Below, piece by piece: positions 16,527-25,497 of a DNA stretch of 64,000 bases (positions are counted from its first letter, which is position 1; each line of letters starts with the position of its first letter). This stretch comes from CAWIJJ01 sp963836405 (GTDB lineage: Bacteria > Acidobacteriota > Terriglobia > Bryobacterales > Bryobacteraceae). The notes below the pieces were generated by a model that was given only the letters and a program-made list of their open reading frames with translations, ran no database searches and was not told where the DNA came from. The DNA is taken from contig CAWIJL010000006.1 of NCBI GenBank assembly GCA_963836405.1, positions 310,001-374,000 on the forward strand. The letters are read 5' to 3'. The translations under genes were made by a program, and so were the position numbers.

Positions 16527-18973
16527 TCACGACCACTTCACCGTCATTGCGTAAATCTCCTGTGTGCCGATATCCCGGACGAATACCACGGAACCGTCTG
16601 GGGCAACGCTCATTCGGGTAAGAGGGGCACGGCGCAAGCCCCTCAGGCCGCAGATGGTCTCGATTTTGCGATTGGCTAAGCGTACACGGAACAGCATGGG
16701 GTTTGGGCCGCCGGTACTGTAGTCCACAGACTGGTAATCTGGCGTGTTGGCCCAGTCGACGAGGTAGCCGGGTGCCGTGAACGAAACCAGTTCGGACCAT
16801 TGCTGGGCCCTGAGATCGAAAACCAGCAGCTTCGTGTGGTCCGGTGTACCGGCAACCAGCCGCTCTCCGCCCACCCATTGTGGATTCAACAGGCCTGCCG
16901 GTCCGGGGACCGGGGTAGTTTTGCCGGTCCGGAGATCGAGAATATGGATCTGGGAGGAGGAAGCGTCGCGATCGCTGAACACCAGCCGGGTTCCGTCCGG
17001 CGACCAGCGCGGCCTGGCCCCGTCCTGCTCCACGACTGCCGGAGGCGATCCTCCGTCCATACCGATCACGCAAACCGCGCCAACAGAGTTGATGTAGACG
17101 ACCTGCTTCCCATCCGGGGAGATGGAAGGAGCGTTGGCCAGCCCAGGCGGAAACGTACGCTGCAAGGCTTCCGTTCCGTCGCTGCGGCTTCGCCACAACG
17201 CGTGATCGGGGTAGGCGCTGTAGGCGACCCATTTGCCGTCCGCCGACCAGGAGGGATCGGAAGCGAGGACTCCGGGAAGCAGAGGCAGGAACTGCCCGGA
17301 ACCGGCGTCGTGGCGGACCAGTTCTCCGCGCGGCTCCAGGCCCACCGCGAAAATCTCCTTCCCATCGCGGCTGGAGACGGCCGATCGGTAAGAGATCGGA
17401 CCATTGGTGAGCCGAACCGGCGATGCCGGGCGACGGCGGAGAAACCCGGATTGCATCGGCAGGACCCAGACGTCGGTCTGCCTTCGTGTCTGTTTTGGTA
17501 GACAAGGTAGCGCCCATCGGACGTCCATCGGGCGCAGCAAACACGTTCAGAAGCGCTGCTCTTAAGGAGGACGGGGGATCGGATCCGTCGGTGTTCGCTT
17601 CGTCGATCGAGATCGGGGTGCGGTTGCGCGACCAGACCGTGAAGACGAACCGCTTTCCGTCCGCCGAGACGCTCGGTTCCGCGGTTAGGCCGTCCACACT
17701 GAGCAGTTTATGCGGCTGCGAGCCGTCTTTCTCGGCTAGATTGATGTCGCTTCCCAGGCAGAAGAGAATGTGCCCGTCCGGGAGTAAGTCGGCATCCTGC
17801 GAAACCATGGATCCGAGGCGCCGCGGTTCTCCACTGGGCAGCGGGACTGCCCACAAAGGAAGCACGAGCCCGTCGCCGGCGGCGCCGAGTAGGTACGACC
17901 CGTCCTGGCTCAGTGCGGTGAACTGGAAATTGGGGAGTCGGCTGGGGACGATGGTCGTGGGGCCGCCGGTGGCAGCGACCTGCATGATTCTGTAGCTTCC
18001 CAGCGTGCCTTCGCCGAAGTAAATGCGCGACCCGTCAGTCACCAATCGGCCTGAGCTGGCTTTGACCCCGCCGTCGTTGGTGAGCCGGACAATGCGTTCG
18101 ACGACCGGTACCGCGGGGGCCTGCCTCCACCACAAAAACAGGGCCATTGCCACCACGATTGCCAGCCCCGCGCCGATCCAGTTCCACCCGGCGCGCGCTC
18201 CTCCCTTGATAGGCTTGGCGTTTCCGGTGATACTCGCGCCCGAGAGAGCTTCGAGCGCGAACACGAGATCGGACACATGCTGAAAACGGCGCTCCGGCTT
18301 CTTCTCCAGACACCGGCTCAAAATCCGCTGAAGCGCGGCCGAAGCATCCGGCGCAGACTGCGCCAGCGGGGGCGGTTCTTCATTCAGAATCGCGCTCAGA
18401 GTTTCAGCGGAGGTGTCCTTCCGGAAGGCGCGTGTGCCGGTGAGCATCTCGTACAGGACCACGCCGAAAGCAAAGATATCGCTGCGCGGGTCCGCAGCCT
18501 GTCCCCGCACCTGTTCCGGCGCCATGTAGCCGACTGTGCCTAAGACATGGCCGGGCTCGGTCTGCTGCGAAATCGTCACGGTAACGCCATCGTCCACGGC
18601 GGGTCCGGCCTCGGTGAGCTTCGCCAGCCCGAAATCCAGGATCTTGACGCGTTCGTCGTTCGTAAGGAACAGGTTTTCCGGTTTGAGGTCACGATGAACA
18701 ATTCCGGCCTCGTGCGCGGCGGCCAGCCCGTGGGCAATCTCGACGCCGCAACGGCAGCCCTCCGCGGGCGCATCGGAGGCACCCATCGTGCTGACCGACG
18801 TGGAAAATCGAAACTATATTGGGATGGTTGAGAGCGGCGGTGGCCTGTGCCTCCAGCTCGAACCGGCGAAGACGTCCAACGTCCCGCGACCAATGCTCCG
18901 GGAGCACCTTTATCGCCACGTCGCGTTTCAGCGTAGATTGACCCGTCATCCCGGCGTACCGTCCCCCATTCAC
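16527..18973 (-). pseudogene. Ser/Thr protein kinase with TolB-like propeller, decayed
   Basis: A PknB-type kinase with a membrane segment and a WD40/TolB-like extracellular domain, a common acidobacterial architecture of ~850-900 residues. Remaining parts: KRDVAIKVLPEHW (ATP-binding Lys) in one frame; AAAHEAGIVHRDLKPEN, KILDFGLAKL and GTVGYMAPEQVRG in another; a transmembrane helix (WIGAGLAIVVAMALFLWW); then propeller repeats switching frame near 17500 and running to IYAMTVKWS. Missing are the glycine loop (only a stub before TLKRD), and ~25 residues around the hinge between HVGQHDG and the CGVEIAHGL helix, together with a frameshift there. The catalytic loop survives, but no full-length kinase can be made. 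Confidence 0.85.
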
Positions 18974-19003
18974 CCTTCTGCTACGTGGACCGGCGGCGGC
19001 CTC

Positions 19004-19215
19004 TTACATTGACGCTATGTCGAGTTTCACAATCTGGCCGGTCTGCACAAATTCAATTGCGGTGGCGATCCGCGCTGCTATTCGCCGCAAGGTAGGCCAG
19101 TGATTCGAGGAGAGGACGACAAGAGCCAGCCCAGCTCATCCGCTCGCATCGCGTCGTGCCCCCGCAGGAATCGGGCGAGCGGAGCCGGGGTGTTGGCGTC
19201 GAAGAGAATCTTCAC
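19004..19215 (-). pseudogene. DUF5615 (PIN-like) toxin-type gene with internal deletion
   Basis: The gene begins at GTG 19215, overlapping the upstream DUF433 stop as GTGA. It opens with VKILFDANTPAPLARFLRGH, matching the start of DUF5615 PIN-like proteins including the first acidic residue, reaches DELGW, and then, after a frame change, jumps to LVVLSSNHWPTLRRI and the C terminus QIVKLDIA with a stop at 19004. The middle third, which in intact relatives carries the next acidic residues, is gone. A nuclease function is therefore excluded. The coupling to a DUF433 gene is the usual arrangement of this toxin-antitoxin-like pair. Confidence 0.78.
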
Positions 19216-19455
19216 GCAACGGCCGCGGGTTGCTCGAGAGAACTCTTGGCAAAGGCCGGAACCTCATGCACCTGTTCTCGACTGACGGACGGAAACCACT
19301 CCAGGAACTCGTCTATCGTTGACCCCTGGTCGAGATGCTCGAACAGAGCGGCAACCGCTGTCGGGTCTCGGTTCCCTGCATGCGCGAAAAGTCCCCTCTG
19401 CTGAGTTTGGCCCGATACGGCGTTGGAGCACCGCGCCAGGAACCCGTCGACGCAA
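19212..19455 (-). pseudogene. DUF433 antitoxin-type gene, N-terminal half damaged
   Basis: The C-terminal half is well preserved: VAALFEHLDQGSTIDEFLEW and FPSVSREQV match the DUF433 helical domain, followed by FAKSSLEQPAA. The N-terminal strand region with the GGxPxxxGTRxPV pattern is degraded to NRDPTAVA and seems spread over two frames (RRIGPNSAEGTF is read in another). No start codon can be assigned with confidence. The stop overlaps the GTG of the DUF5615 relic. DUF433 proteins are predicted DNA-binding antitoxins. Confidence 0.65.
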
Positions 19456-19473
19456 TCGTCTCCTACCCTTCCG

Positions 19474-19857
19474 TCATGCGATTCGCGTAACCCATTGGCT
19501 CCGCCATGCCGGCGCCTCGAAGGGATCCGCAAAATACTGCGTCTCGTGCACGACCTTGCCGTTGCGGAATTCCATGATGCTCACTGTATATGCCGGTCGA
19601 CCCTCGTAGGTGATTGTGTATTCCGTGATCCAGAGATTGCCCCCTCCGAGAATTCGCCTGACCTCGAACCCCGACGGCTTGCCCGGATGATGACTCCGCA
19701 ACGCCTGCAAATTGCTCCGCCCCAGGATTCGCTCCCCCGACTGGGGATAATCGCAAATGGCATCGTCATCGTAAATTTCGTGTTCCCCGTTTATATCGCC
19801 GGCCGCCGAAGCCTGCCAGTGCTTATTCAGGACCTCGCGTATTTCTTCGTCTTGCAT
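19474..19857 (-). CDS. SnoaL-like / NTF2-fold protein
   Basis: A 127-residue single-domain protein with the NTF2 cone-fold pattern: an N-terminal helix (IREVLNKHWQASAAGD), the HEIYDDDAICDYPQSGE strand typical of the SnoaL_2 group, and C-terminal strands (WITEYTITYEG, VSIMEFRNGKVVHETQYF, FEAPAWRSQW). Such proteins are polyketide cyclases, isomerases or ligand-binding domains; the active-site residues do not define a reaction here. ATG 19857 is preferred because GGAG lies about 6 bases upstream; a GTG 18 bp earlier is possible. It follows an ADOP permease gene on the same strand. Apart from its neighbours on the downstream side it shows no lesion. Confidence 0.75.
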   Translation of the reverse strand: MQDEEIREVLNKHWQASAAGDINGEHEIYDDDAICDYPQSGERILGRSNLQALRSHHPGKPSGFEVRRILGGGNLWITEYTITYEGRPAYTVSIMEFRNGKVVHETQYFADPFEAPAWRSQWVTRIA

Positions 19858-19888
19858 CGACTGCTCCAGATCCACCGGCCACTCCCCG

Positions 19889-22514
19889 CTACTCCGCCCG
19901 CAGCGCCTGCACCGGATCGATGCGGGCCGCGCGCCGCGCCGGAAACATCGCCGCCACCGCCGCTACCGCCACCAGCGCCGCAACCGTGCCCGCGAGCACC
20001 CGCGCGTCGTTCGGCCGCACACCGAACAACAGCCCCGACGCCAATTTCGACAGCCACAGGCACAGCGGCAGCCCCGCCGCGATTCCCCCCACCGCCACCA
20101 GCAGCGAACCGCGCATCACCGTCCACACCACCGAACCGCGCCCCGCCCCCAGCGACATGCGAATCCCGATTTCCCGCGTGCGCCGCACCGCCCCGTAAGA
20201 AACCACCCCGTATAGTCCGATCCCCGCCAGCAGCAGTCCCACCGCTCCGAAGAACCCCGCAATCGTCGCCGTGAACCGCTCGCGCACCATCGCTTCCGCC
20301 TTCTGGTCGGCCAGCGTCTTGATGTTGGTCAGCGGCACGTTCGCGTCGAGTTCGCGAACCACCCGGCGCAGCGTCCGGCGTGAGCCGCGCCGGGTCGCCG
20401 GCCGTCCGCAAATAATAAACACGGCTCTCGGCAGGGCGCTCGTCCTGGTCTTCATCCGTGTAAACCGTCGCCATCGGCGGGTCGTGAATTCCTCGCATGC
20501 GCGTATCGCGCGCCACCCCTACCACTTCGTTATCGGGCGTGTACCGCTTGAATCGCCGCCCGATCGGATCCATCCCGGCGAAATCCCGCCGCGCCAGGGC
20601 TTCATTGATCACCAGGATTTTCTTGGAACTGTGCGCGTCGCTCGGGACAAACCCGCGGCCGCGAACCATAGGATTGCCGATGGCTGCAAAGAAGTCGCCT
20701 CCCCCGCCGCTGAACGCCAGGCTCTCCGGACTCGCCGGCGCCTTGCGCCCGTATTGATTGAACCCGCCGGCGAGCAGCGCTCCGCCCGCATAACCGACCG
20801 CGCCGATCCCCGGCAGCGCGCCAAGACGGGCGTCCAGTTCGCGATAATAATCGGCGCGCCGCTCCACCCCATAGCCCGCGTCCCCCGGGCTCACCGTCGC
20901 CGTCAGCACGTGATCCGTCTCCATGCCAAGGTCCACCGAAGCCGTGTAGCGCAGGCTCTCGAAGAACAGGCCCGCCCCCGCCACCAGCGAAAGCGACAGC
21001 GCCACCTGCAAGCCCGCCATCGCGCGCCCCATCTCCCAGCCGGCCCTGCCTCCCGATGAGGGAACCGGCGCCCTCACCGCCGCCAGCGGACCGCTCCCGC
21101 TCGCGTGCAGCGCCGGCGCAAGTCCAAACAGCAGCCCGCAGAGAATCGATCCCGCCAGCGTGATCCCCAGCACTCGCGCGTCGCTCGAAACGTTCAGCAC
21201 CAGCGCGATCTGGCCCGCCGGCAGAAATCCCAGCAGAAACCGCACCCCCCACGCCGCAAAGACCAGCCCCAGCACTCCACCCATCAGGCTCAGCACCAGG
21301 CTCTCGGTGAGCAGTTGCCGCATCACCCGGCCGCGGCCCGCGCCCAGGGCAATCCGCATCCCGATCTCCGCGCGCCGCGCCGCTGCCCGCGCCGTCAGCA
21401 GCCCCGCCACATTCGCGCACGCCACCAGCAGCACCAGTCCCACCAGCGCCGACAGGATCAGCAGCGGCTCTTCCAACCTCTCCCGCACCAGCGACAAGCC
21501 GCGCCGCGCGCTTTCCAGCCGCAGCGTCGGCAACACCCGGTACCTGCGCGACGCGCCCTCGCTAAGAAATCGCGCGAACACCACGTTCAGTTCCGCCTGC
21601 GCCTGTTCCCGCGTCACGCCCGGAGCGCGGCGTGCCAGCGCGTTCATCCACAATTGCCCCATGAATTCCAAATAGGCATTCGAGCCGTTGCGCGCCGGAT
21701 AGAACTGGTTGACCATCGTGATCGGGATCCACGCGTCCGGCGCCGTCCCCACCTCCACGCCGAAGAACGGCGCCGGCGCCACGCCCACCACCGCATAAGA
21801 AACTCCGCCGATCCGCACCCCTGCCCGCAACGCCTCCGCATCCGCCTTCAGCGCCTCGCGCCAGTAACGCTCGCTGATCACTGCCACCCGGTGCGCCATC
21901 GGAGCGCTGTCCTCCTCGGCCGTCAGCAGGCGGCCGCGCACCGGCTTCACTCCCAGCACCTCGAAGTAATTGCCGGAAACCAGTTCCACCACCGCCCGCT
22001 GCGCCCCGCCGCCCGCCGCCGCGATGCTGGTGAAAACCCGCGCCCGCCCGATCACTCCCGAAAGCGTCCGCATGCCCCGCTGCAGCTCGCGAAAAATGGG
22101 ATAGCTGATCGTCGTGATGGTCTGCGAATCCTGCACGTACGCGATCCGCTCCAGCTGCTCCGGCGACTGCACCGGCAGCGGCCGCCGCAGCACCGCATTC
22201 GCCAAACTGAAGATGGCCGTGTTGGCGCCGATTCCCAAAGCCAGCGATAGCAAAGCCGCGGCCGTCAACGCCGGGCTCCGCCGCATGATCCGCAGCCCGT
22301 AGCGCGCGTCCCACCACGCCTGCCGCCACAGCCCGCCGCCCCACGCCTCGCGCACGCTTTCCTTCGCCAGTCCCACATTGCCGAATGCGCGTCGCGCCGC
22401 CGCCCGCGCATCCGCCGGCGCTAGCCCCCCGTCGCGCGCTTCTTCGGCTTCCAGGTCCAGGTGTGCCCGGAGTTCCCGCTCCAGGTCGTCTTCACGATTC
22501 CGGCGCCATCTCAT
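19889..22514 (-). pseudogene. ADOP-type FtsX/MacB permease, one frameshift
   Basis: A ~875-codon permease with duplicated MacB/FtsX halves. The N-terminal helical region (ERELRAHLDLEAEEARDGGL, then FGNVGLAKESVREAW) is the cytoplasmic segment of PadR-associated permeases. TM1 carries LSLALGIGANTAIFSL, followed by a MacB periplasmic core and the first FtsX domain (LLVACANVAGLLTARAAARR, IGMRIALGAGRGRV). The second half repeats this pattern and ends in ARRAARIDPVQALRAE. The frame changes once near 20375, between YYLRTAGDPARL and LRRVVRELDANVP; an extra base would explain it, and the total length is one more than a multiple of three. This could be a real inactivating shift or an error. No ATPase gene is adjacent, as usual for these 'orphan' permeases. 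Confidence 0.85.
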
Positions 22515-22577
22515 ATTTCCTCCCGCCCGTTCACAGCAGACATTCTACCTTCACAGGGGTAGCGTGTCTACCGTGGC

Positions 22578-23549
22578 TCAGGACGAGCCGCAGGGAATGC
22601 CGCCGGCCCACGCCCGCGAACGCCGGAAATATCGCTGCGCGCCGCCCACGTCGCGCAGAATCTGGCTGCGCAGCGCCTCCGGACTGTCGAAGCGCCGCTC
22701 GTCCCGCACCCGCCACAGAAACTCCACCCGGATGCGCCGCGGCGCGTCTCCCGCTAGCGGATCCAGCAGGAACGTCTCGATGCTGCGCTCCTCGCTCGCG
22801 CCGAACGTGGGCCGGAAGCCGATGTTCGTGATCGAGTTCCAGGTCCGCCCGTCGTCGCGGTCGCGGGTGCGCGTCACATACACCCCGTTGCCCGGTACCA
22901 CTTCGGCCGTCGTCGCCAGGTTGAGCGTGGGGACCGTCTGCTTCGATCCGACCCCCCGGCCCGCCACCACTTCCCCTTCGAGCGCGTACGCCCGTTCGAG
23001 CAGCCGCGCCGCGATGTGAACCATCCCGCCGCGGATCAGGTCCCGGATGTTGCTGCTGCTCACCAGCCGGTTGCGCAGCCGCACAGCGGGAACAATCTCC
23101 GTCTCGAATCCGAGCGTCCGCCCCAGTTCGCTCAGCACCCCGACGTCGCCCGCCTGCCGGTGTCCGAAGCGGAAATTGTCGCCCACCAGCACGGCGCGCG
23201 CTTGCAGCCTCCCCGCCAGCAGGTCCCGCGCAAACTCCTCCGGCGTGAGCTGCGCCACCTCCGCCGTAAACGGCAGGATCAGCACCTGGTCGATCCCTTC
23301 CTGCGCGATCAGCGCCGCCCTCTGCTCGGGTGTCGTCATCAGTGCCGGAGTCCGCTGCGGCGCCACAATGCACGTGGGATGCGGGTGGAAAGTGAGTACC
23401 GACGATTTCCATCCGCGCTCCCTCGCCACCGCCCCCAGCCGCCGCAGCAGCCGCCGGTGGCCGTGATGCACACCGTCGAAATTGCCGATGGTCAGCGCGC
23501 TCGGCCCGAAATCGGCCGGCGCCTCCTCGAGCGAACGGTAGATCTTCAT
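22578..23549 (-). CDS. ribF: Bifunctional riboflavin kinase / FMN adenylyltransferase
   Basis: A 323-residue RibF. The N-terminal nucleotidyltransferase part has TIGNFDGVHHGH (HxGH-like ATP site), VLTFHPHP and the LLAGRLQARAVLVGDNFRFG segment; SSSNIRDLIRGG marks its end. The C-terminal riboflavin kinase domain shows GVGSKQTVPTLNL (the PTANL-like motif, with TLNL here) and NIGFRPTFG. It phosphorylates riboflavin to FMN and adenylates FMN to FAD. The stop of the MBL hydrolase upstream overlaps its ATG by 4 bp, so RibF is made from an operon with that gene and DUF1844. Length is normal. Confidence 0.93.
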   Translation of the reverse strand: MKIYRSLEEAPADFGPSALTIGNFDGVHHGHRRLLRRLGAVARERGWKSSVLTFHPHPTCIVAPQRTPALMTTPEQRAALIAQEGIDQVLILPFTAEVAQLTPEEFARDLLAGRLQARAVLVGDNFRFGHRQAGDVGVLSELGRTLGFETEIVPAVRLRNRLVSSSNIRDLIRGGMVHIAARLLERAYALEGEVVAGRGVGSKQTVPTLNLATTAEVVPGNGVYVTRTRDRDDGRTWNSITNIGFRPTFGASEERSIETFLLDPLAGDAPRRIRVEFLWRVRDERRFDSPEALRSQILRDVGGAQRYFRRSRAWAGGIPCGSS

Positions 23550-24319
23550 ACCAGGATTTCCAGCCCGTCGTAAGCCAGCCGGATGTGCGGCGGCAGCAGG
23601 CTCTCCGCGCGCTCGTGGCCCAGGTCGTGGCAGATGTGCGTCAGGTAAGTCCGCCGCGGCTGAAGCTGCTCCACCGTGCGTATCGACTGCTCCACCGTCG
23701 AATGCGTCGGGTGCGGTTTGTAGCGCAGCGCGTCCAGGAACAGCACGTCCAGCCCGCGCAGAAGGTCCATCGACGCATCCGGAATGTCGCTGTGATCCGT
23801 GAGATAGGCGGCCTCCCCGAACCGGAATCCCAGGATCTTCTGCGACCCGTGCATCACCGGCACCGGCACGAACGTCAGTCCGTGAATTTCGAACGCGCCC
23901 TCGATCGCGCGCGCGTCAAGCTGCGGAATATTCGTGTTCCGCTGCGCGCCGTCGAAAACATACGGAAACGAGCGCCGGATCGAGTCGAGCGTCCCCGCCG
24001 CCCCGAAAATCGGGATCGGTTCCTTCTGCCGGAAATTGAACGGCCTCACGTCGTCGAGCCCCATAATGTGGTCGGCGTGCGCGTGCGTGAAGATCACCGC
24101 GTCCAGCCGCCGCAGCCCCGCGCGCAGCGCCTGCGTGCGAAAATCCGGCGTCGTGTCGATCAGAATGTTGCGCCCGTCGAACGAAACCAGGATCGACGGG
24201 CGTAGACGGTTATCCCGCGGATCGCTCGACGTGCATACCTTGCAGTCGCAGCCGATGGTCGGCACCCCAACGCTCGTTCCCGATCCGAGTACCGTGATCT
24301 TCAGGGGCGTCTCCGGCAT
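23546..24319 (-). CDS. MBL-fold phosphodiesterase, PhnP-like
   Basis: A 257-residue metallo-beta-lactamase-fold hydrolase. The motif THAHADHIMGLDD gives the HxHxDH metal site; GSGTSVGVPTIGCDCKVC at the N terminus is the Cys-rich entry found in PhnP-type proteins (zinc-binding Cys residues). Later ligands include PVMHGSQ, YLTDHSD and LTHICHDLGHE. PhnP is a cyclic phosphodiesterase of the C-P lyase pathway; relatives outside phn operons have no clear substrate, and no phn gene is present here. It starts immediately after the DUF1844 stop and overlaps ribF by 4 bp, so the three form one operon. Confidence 0.87.
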   Translation of the reverse strand: MPETPLKITVLGSGTSVGVPTIGCDCKVCTSSDPRDNRLRPSILVSFDGRNILIDTTPDFRTQALRAGLRRLDAVIFTHAHADHIMGLDDVRPFNFRQKEPIPIFGAAGTLDSIRRSFPYVFDGAQRNTNIPQLDARAIEGAFEIHGLTFVPVPVMHGSQKILGFRFGEAAYLTDHSDIPDASMDLLRGLDVLFLDALRYKPHPTHSTVEQSIRTVEQLQPRRTYLTHICHDLGHERAESLLPPHIRLAYDGLEILV

Positions 24320-24646
24320 TCAGGCTTTCTGCTGATCCGCCTTGCCGGCACCCTCGGAGACCTGTACGAAACGGAAGCGCAGTTCGGTAAGTGAGTTTTC
24401 CACCAGCCGCTGTTCCTCGAGCGACAGGTTGCCCTTCGTCTTCTCGAGCAGGATCGCGAGCATGTCGATGGTATGCCGCGCCAGAGGCAGATTGGGCTCC
24501 GTATTCTCCTCGTCGCCGAACGGCATGATGCCAAGGTGCACCTCCGCCTGCGCCCGCATGGAGAGCACCAGGAAGCTGAAAGACGCTGGAGGCAGCGGAA
24601 AGTCAAATGTCTCGGGTTCCGATTCCGGTTTCTCGATGTCGCTCAT
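24320..24646 (-). CDS. DUF1844 protein
   Basis: A 108-residue cytoplasmic protein. The segment SFSFLVLSMRAQAEVHLG, then NLPLARHTIDMLAILLEKTK and LSLEEQRLVENSLTELRFR are the hallmark of DUF1844, a small helical family common in Acidobacteriota and related phyla with no known function. The start MSDIEKPES at 24646 has GGGGAG directly upstream; a longer frame reading upstream gives an atypical extension. It is the first gene of an operon with the PhnP-like hydrolase and ribF (no gap to the former). Confidence 0.85.
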   Translation of the reverse strand: MSDIEKPESEPETFDFPLPPASFSFLVLSMRAQAEVHLGIMPFGDEENTEPNLPLARHTIDMLAILLEKTKGNLSLEEQRLVENSLTELRFRFVQVSEGAGKADQQKA

Positions 24647-24742
24647 CTCCCCTATTTTAACGGCAGACGCGCACCCGTGAGGCGGCCCGCCCAAAGACCC
24701 CCGGGCGTGCCTGTTCAACTACACCTGCATTACGGCTATTAT

Positions 24743-25327
24743 TCAGACCCTGAGCATGCCCCGGAACGCCCGGCCGGCATAGTAGGATTCCGCGCCGTTG
24801 TGATACACGAAAACCGTGTCGTAGCGGCGATCGCAGAAAAGCGCCCCGCCGAGCTTTCTGATGGCGGAAGGCGTCTTCACCCAGTTCGACGTTTTCGTGT
24901 CGAACGGTCCGAGTTTCTGCAACTCTCGATATTGTTCTTCCGTCAGAAGCTCGATGCCCATTCCAGCCGCCATACTAACCGCGTCATTTTCCGGCTTATG
25001 TTCTTTCCTGGCCTCCAACGCTTCACGGTCGTAACAAATACTTCTGCGGCCCCTCGGACTTTCCGCCGAGCAATCGCAAAAGATGTATTCGCCCGTCTTA
25101 CTATCATGTCCGATAACATCCGGTTCGCCGCCGGTCCTTTCCATTTCACTTACTGACCACAGTTTGTCGGCGCTAGCTTCCAGCTTTGCCCGCACTTGAG
25201 TCCATTCAAGACCTTTGTGCCGGTTGCCGTTCTGATCGAAGCGGGCCTTCAACACTCCGAGTAACTTCTCGCGTTGTTCCGGTGACAGACCTTTCTTACT
25301 GCTATCTGCCGTTTTTGCCCCTTTCAT
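24743..25327 (-). CDS. DUF4256 protein
   Basis: A 194-residue soluble protein matching the DUF4256 pattern: LLGVLKARFDQNGNRHKGL and WTQVRAKLEASADKLWSVSE at the N terminus, GGEPDVIG, IFCDCSAESPRGRRSICYDR, GIELLTEEQYRELQKLG and GGALFCDRRYDTVFVYHNGA toward the C terminus. The family is widespread in bacteria and has no established role; conserved Cys and Asp residues (FCDCSAESP) could bind metal, which is speculation. It stands alone between DUF1844 and an ADOP permease, about 170 bp from the latter. Confidence 0.85.
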   Translation of the reverse strand: MKGAKTADSSKKGLSPEQREKLLGVLKARFDQNGNRHKGLEWTQVRAKLEASADKLWSVSEMERTGGEPDVIGHDSKTGEYIFCDCSAESPRGRRSICYDREALEARKEHKPENDAVSMAAGMGIELLTEEQYRELQKLGPFDTKTSNWVKTPSAIRKLGGALFCDRRYDTVFVYHNGAESYYAGRAFRGMLRV

Positions 25328-25497
25328 CGTGGTCGCTCCCTCGCCTTTCTCATTTGTTGCCCGGCCGCACGGGACTTCTTAGCTTAGCAGCCCTGGCTTA
25401 CTGACGTGCGCCGCTCCGTAGATTCAGCGACTTACCGGGCCGCGACCGTGAGGGAGCGACATCTCAAAATCCTGCCTGAGGACGCCCTTTGATCCGG

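Noticed and set aside
11737..19455. All broken genes explained by sequencing errors
   Set aside because: Single-base shifts could be errors, but the loss of whole internal segments of archease, rtcB, the kinase and DUF5615 cannot be. Flanking genes (isomerase, epimerase) read cleanly.
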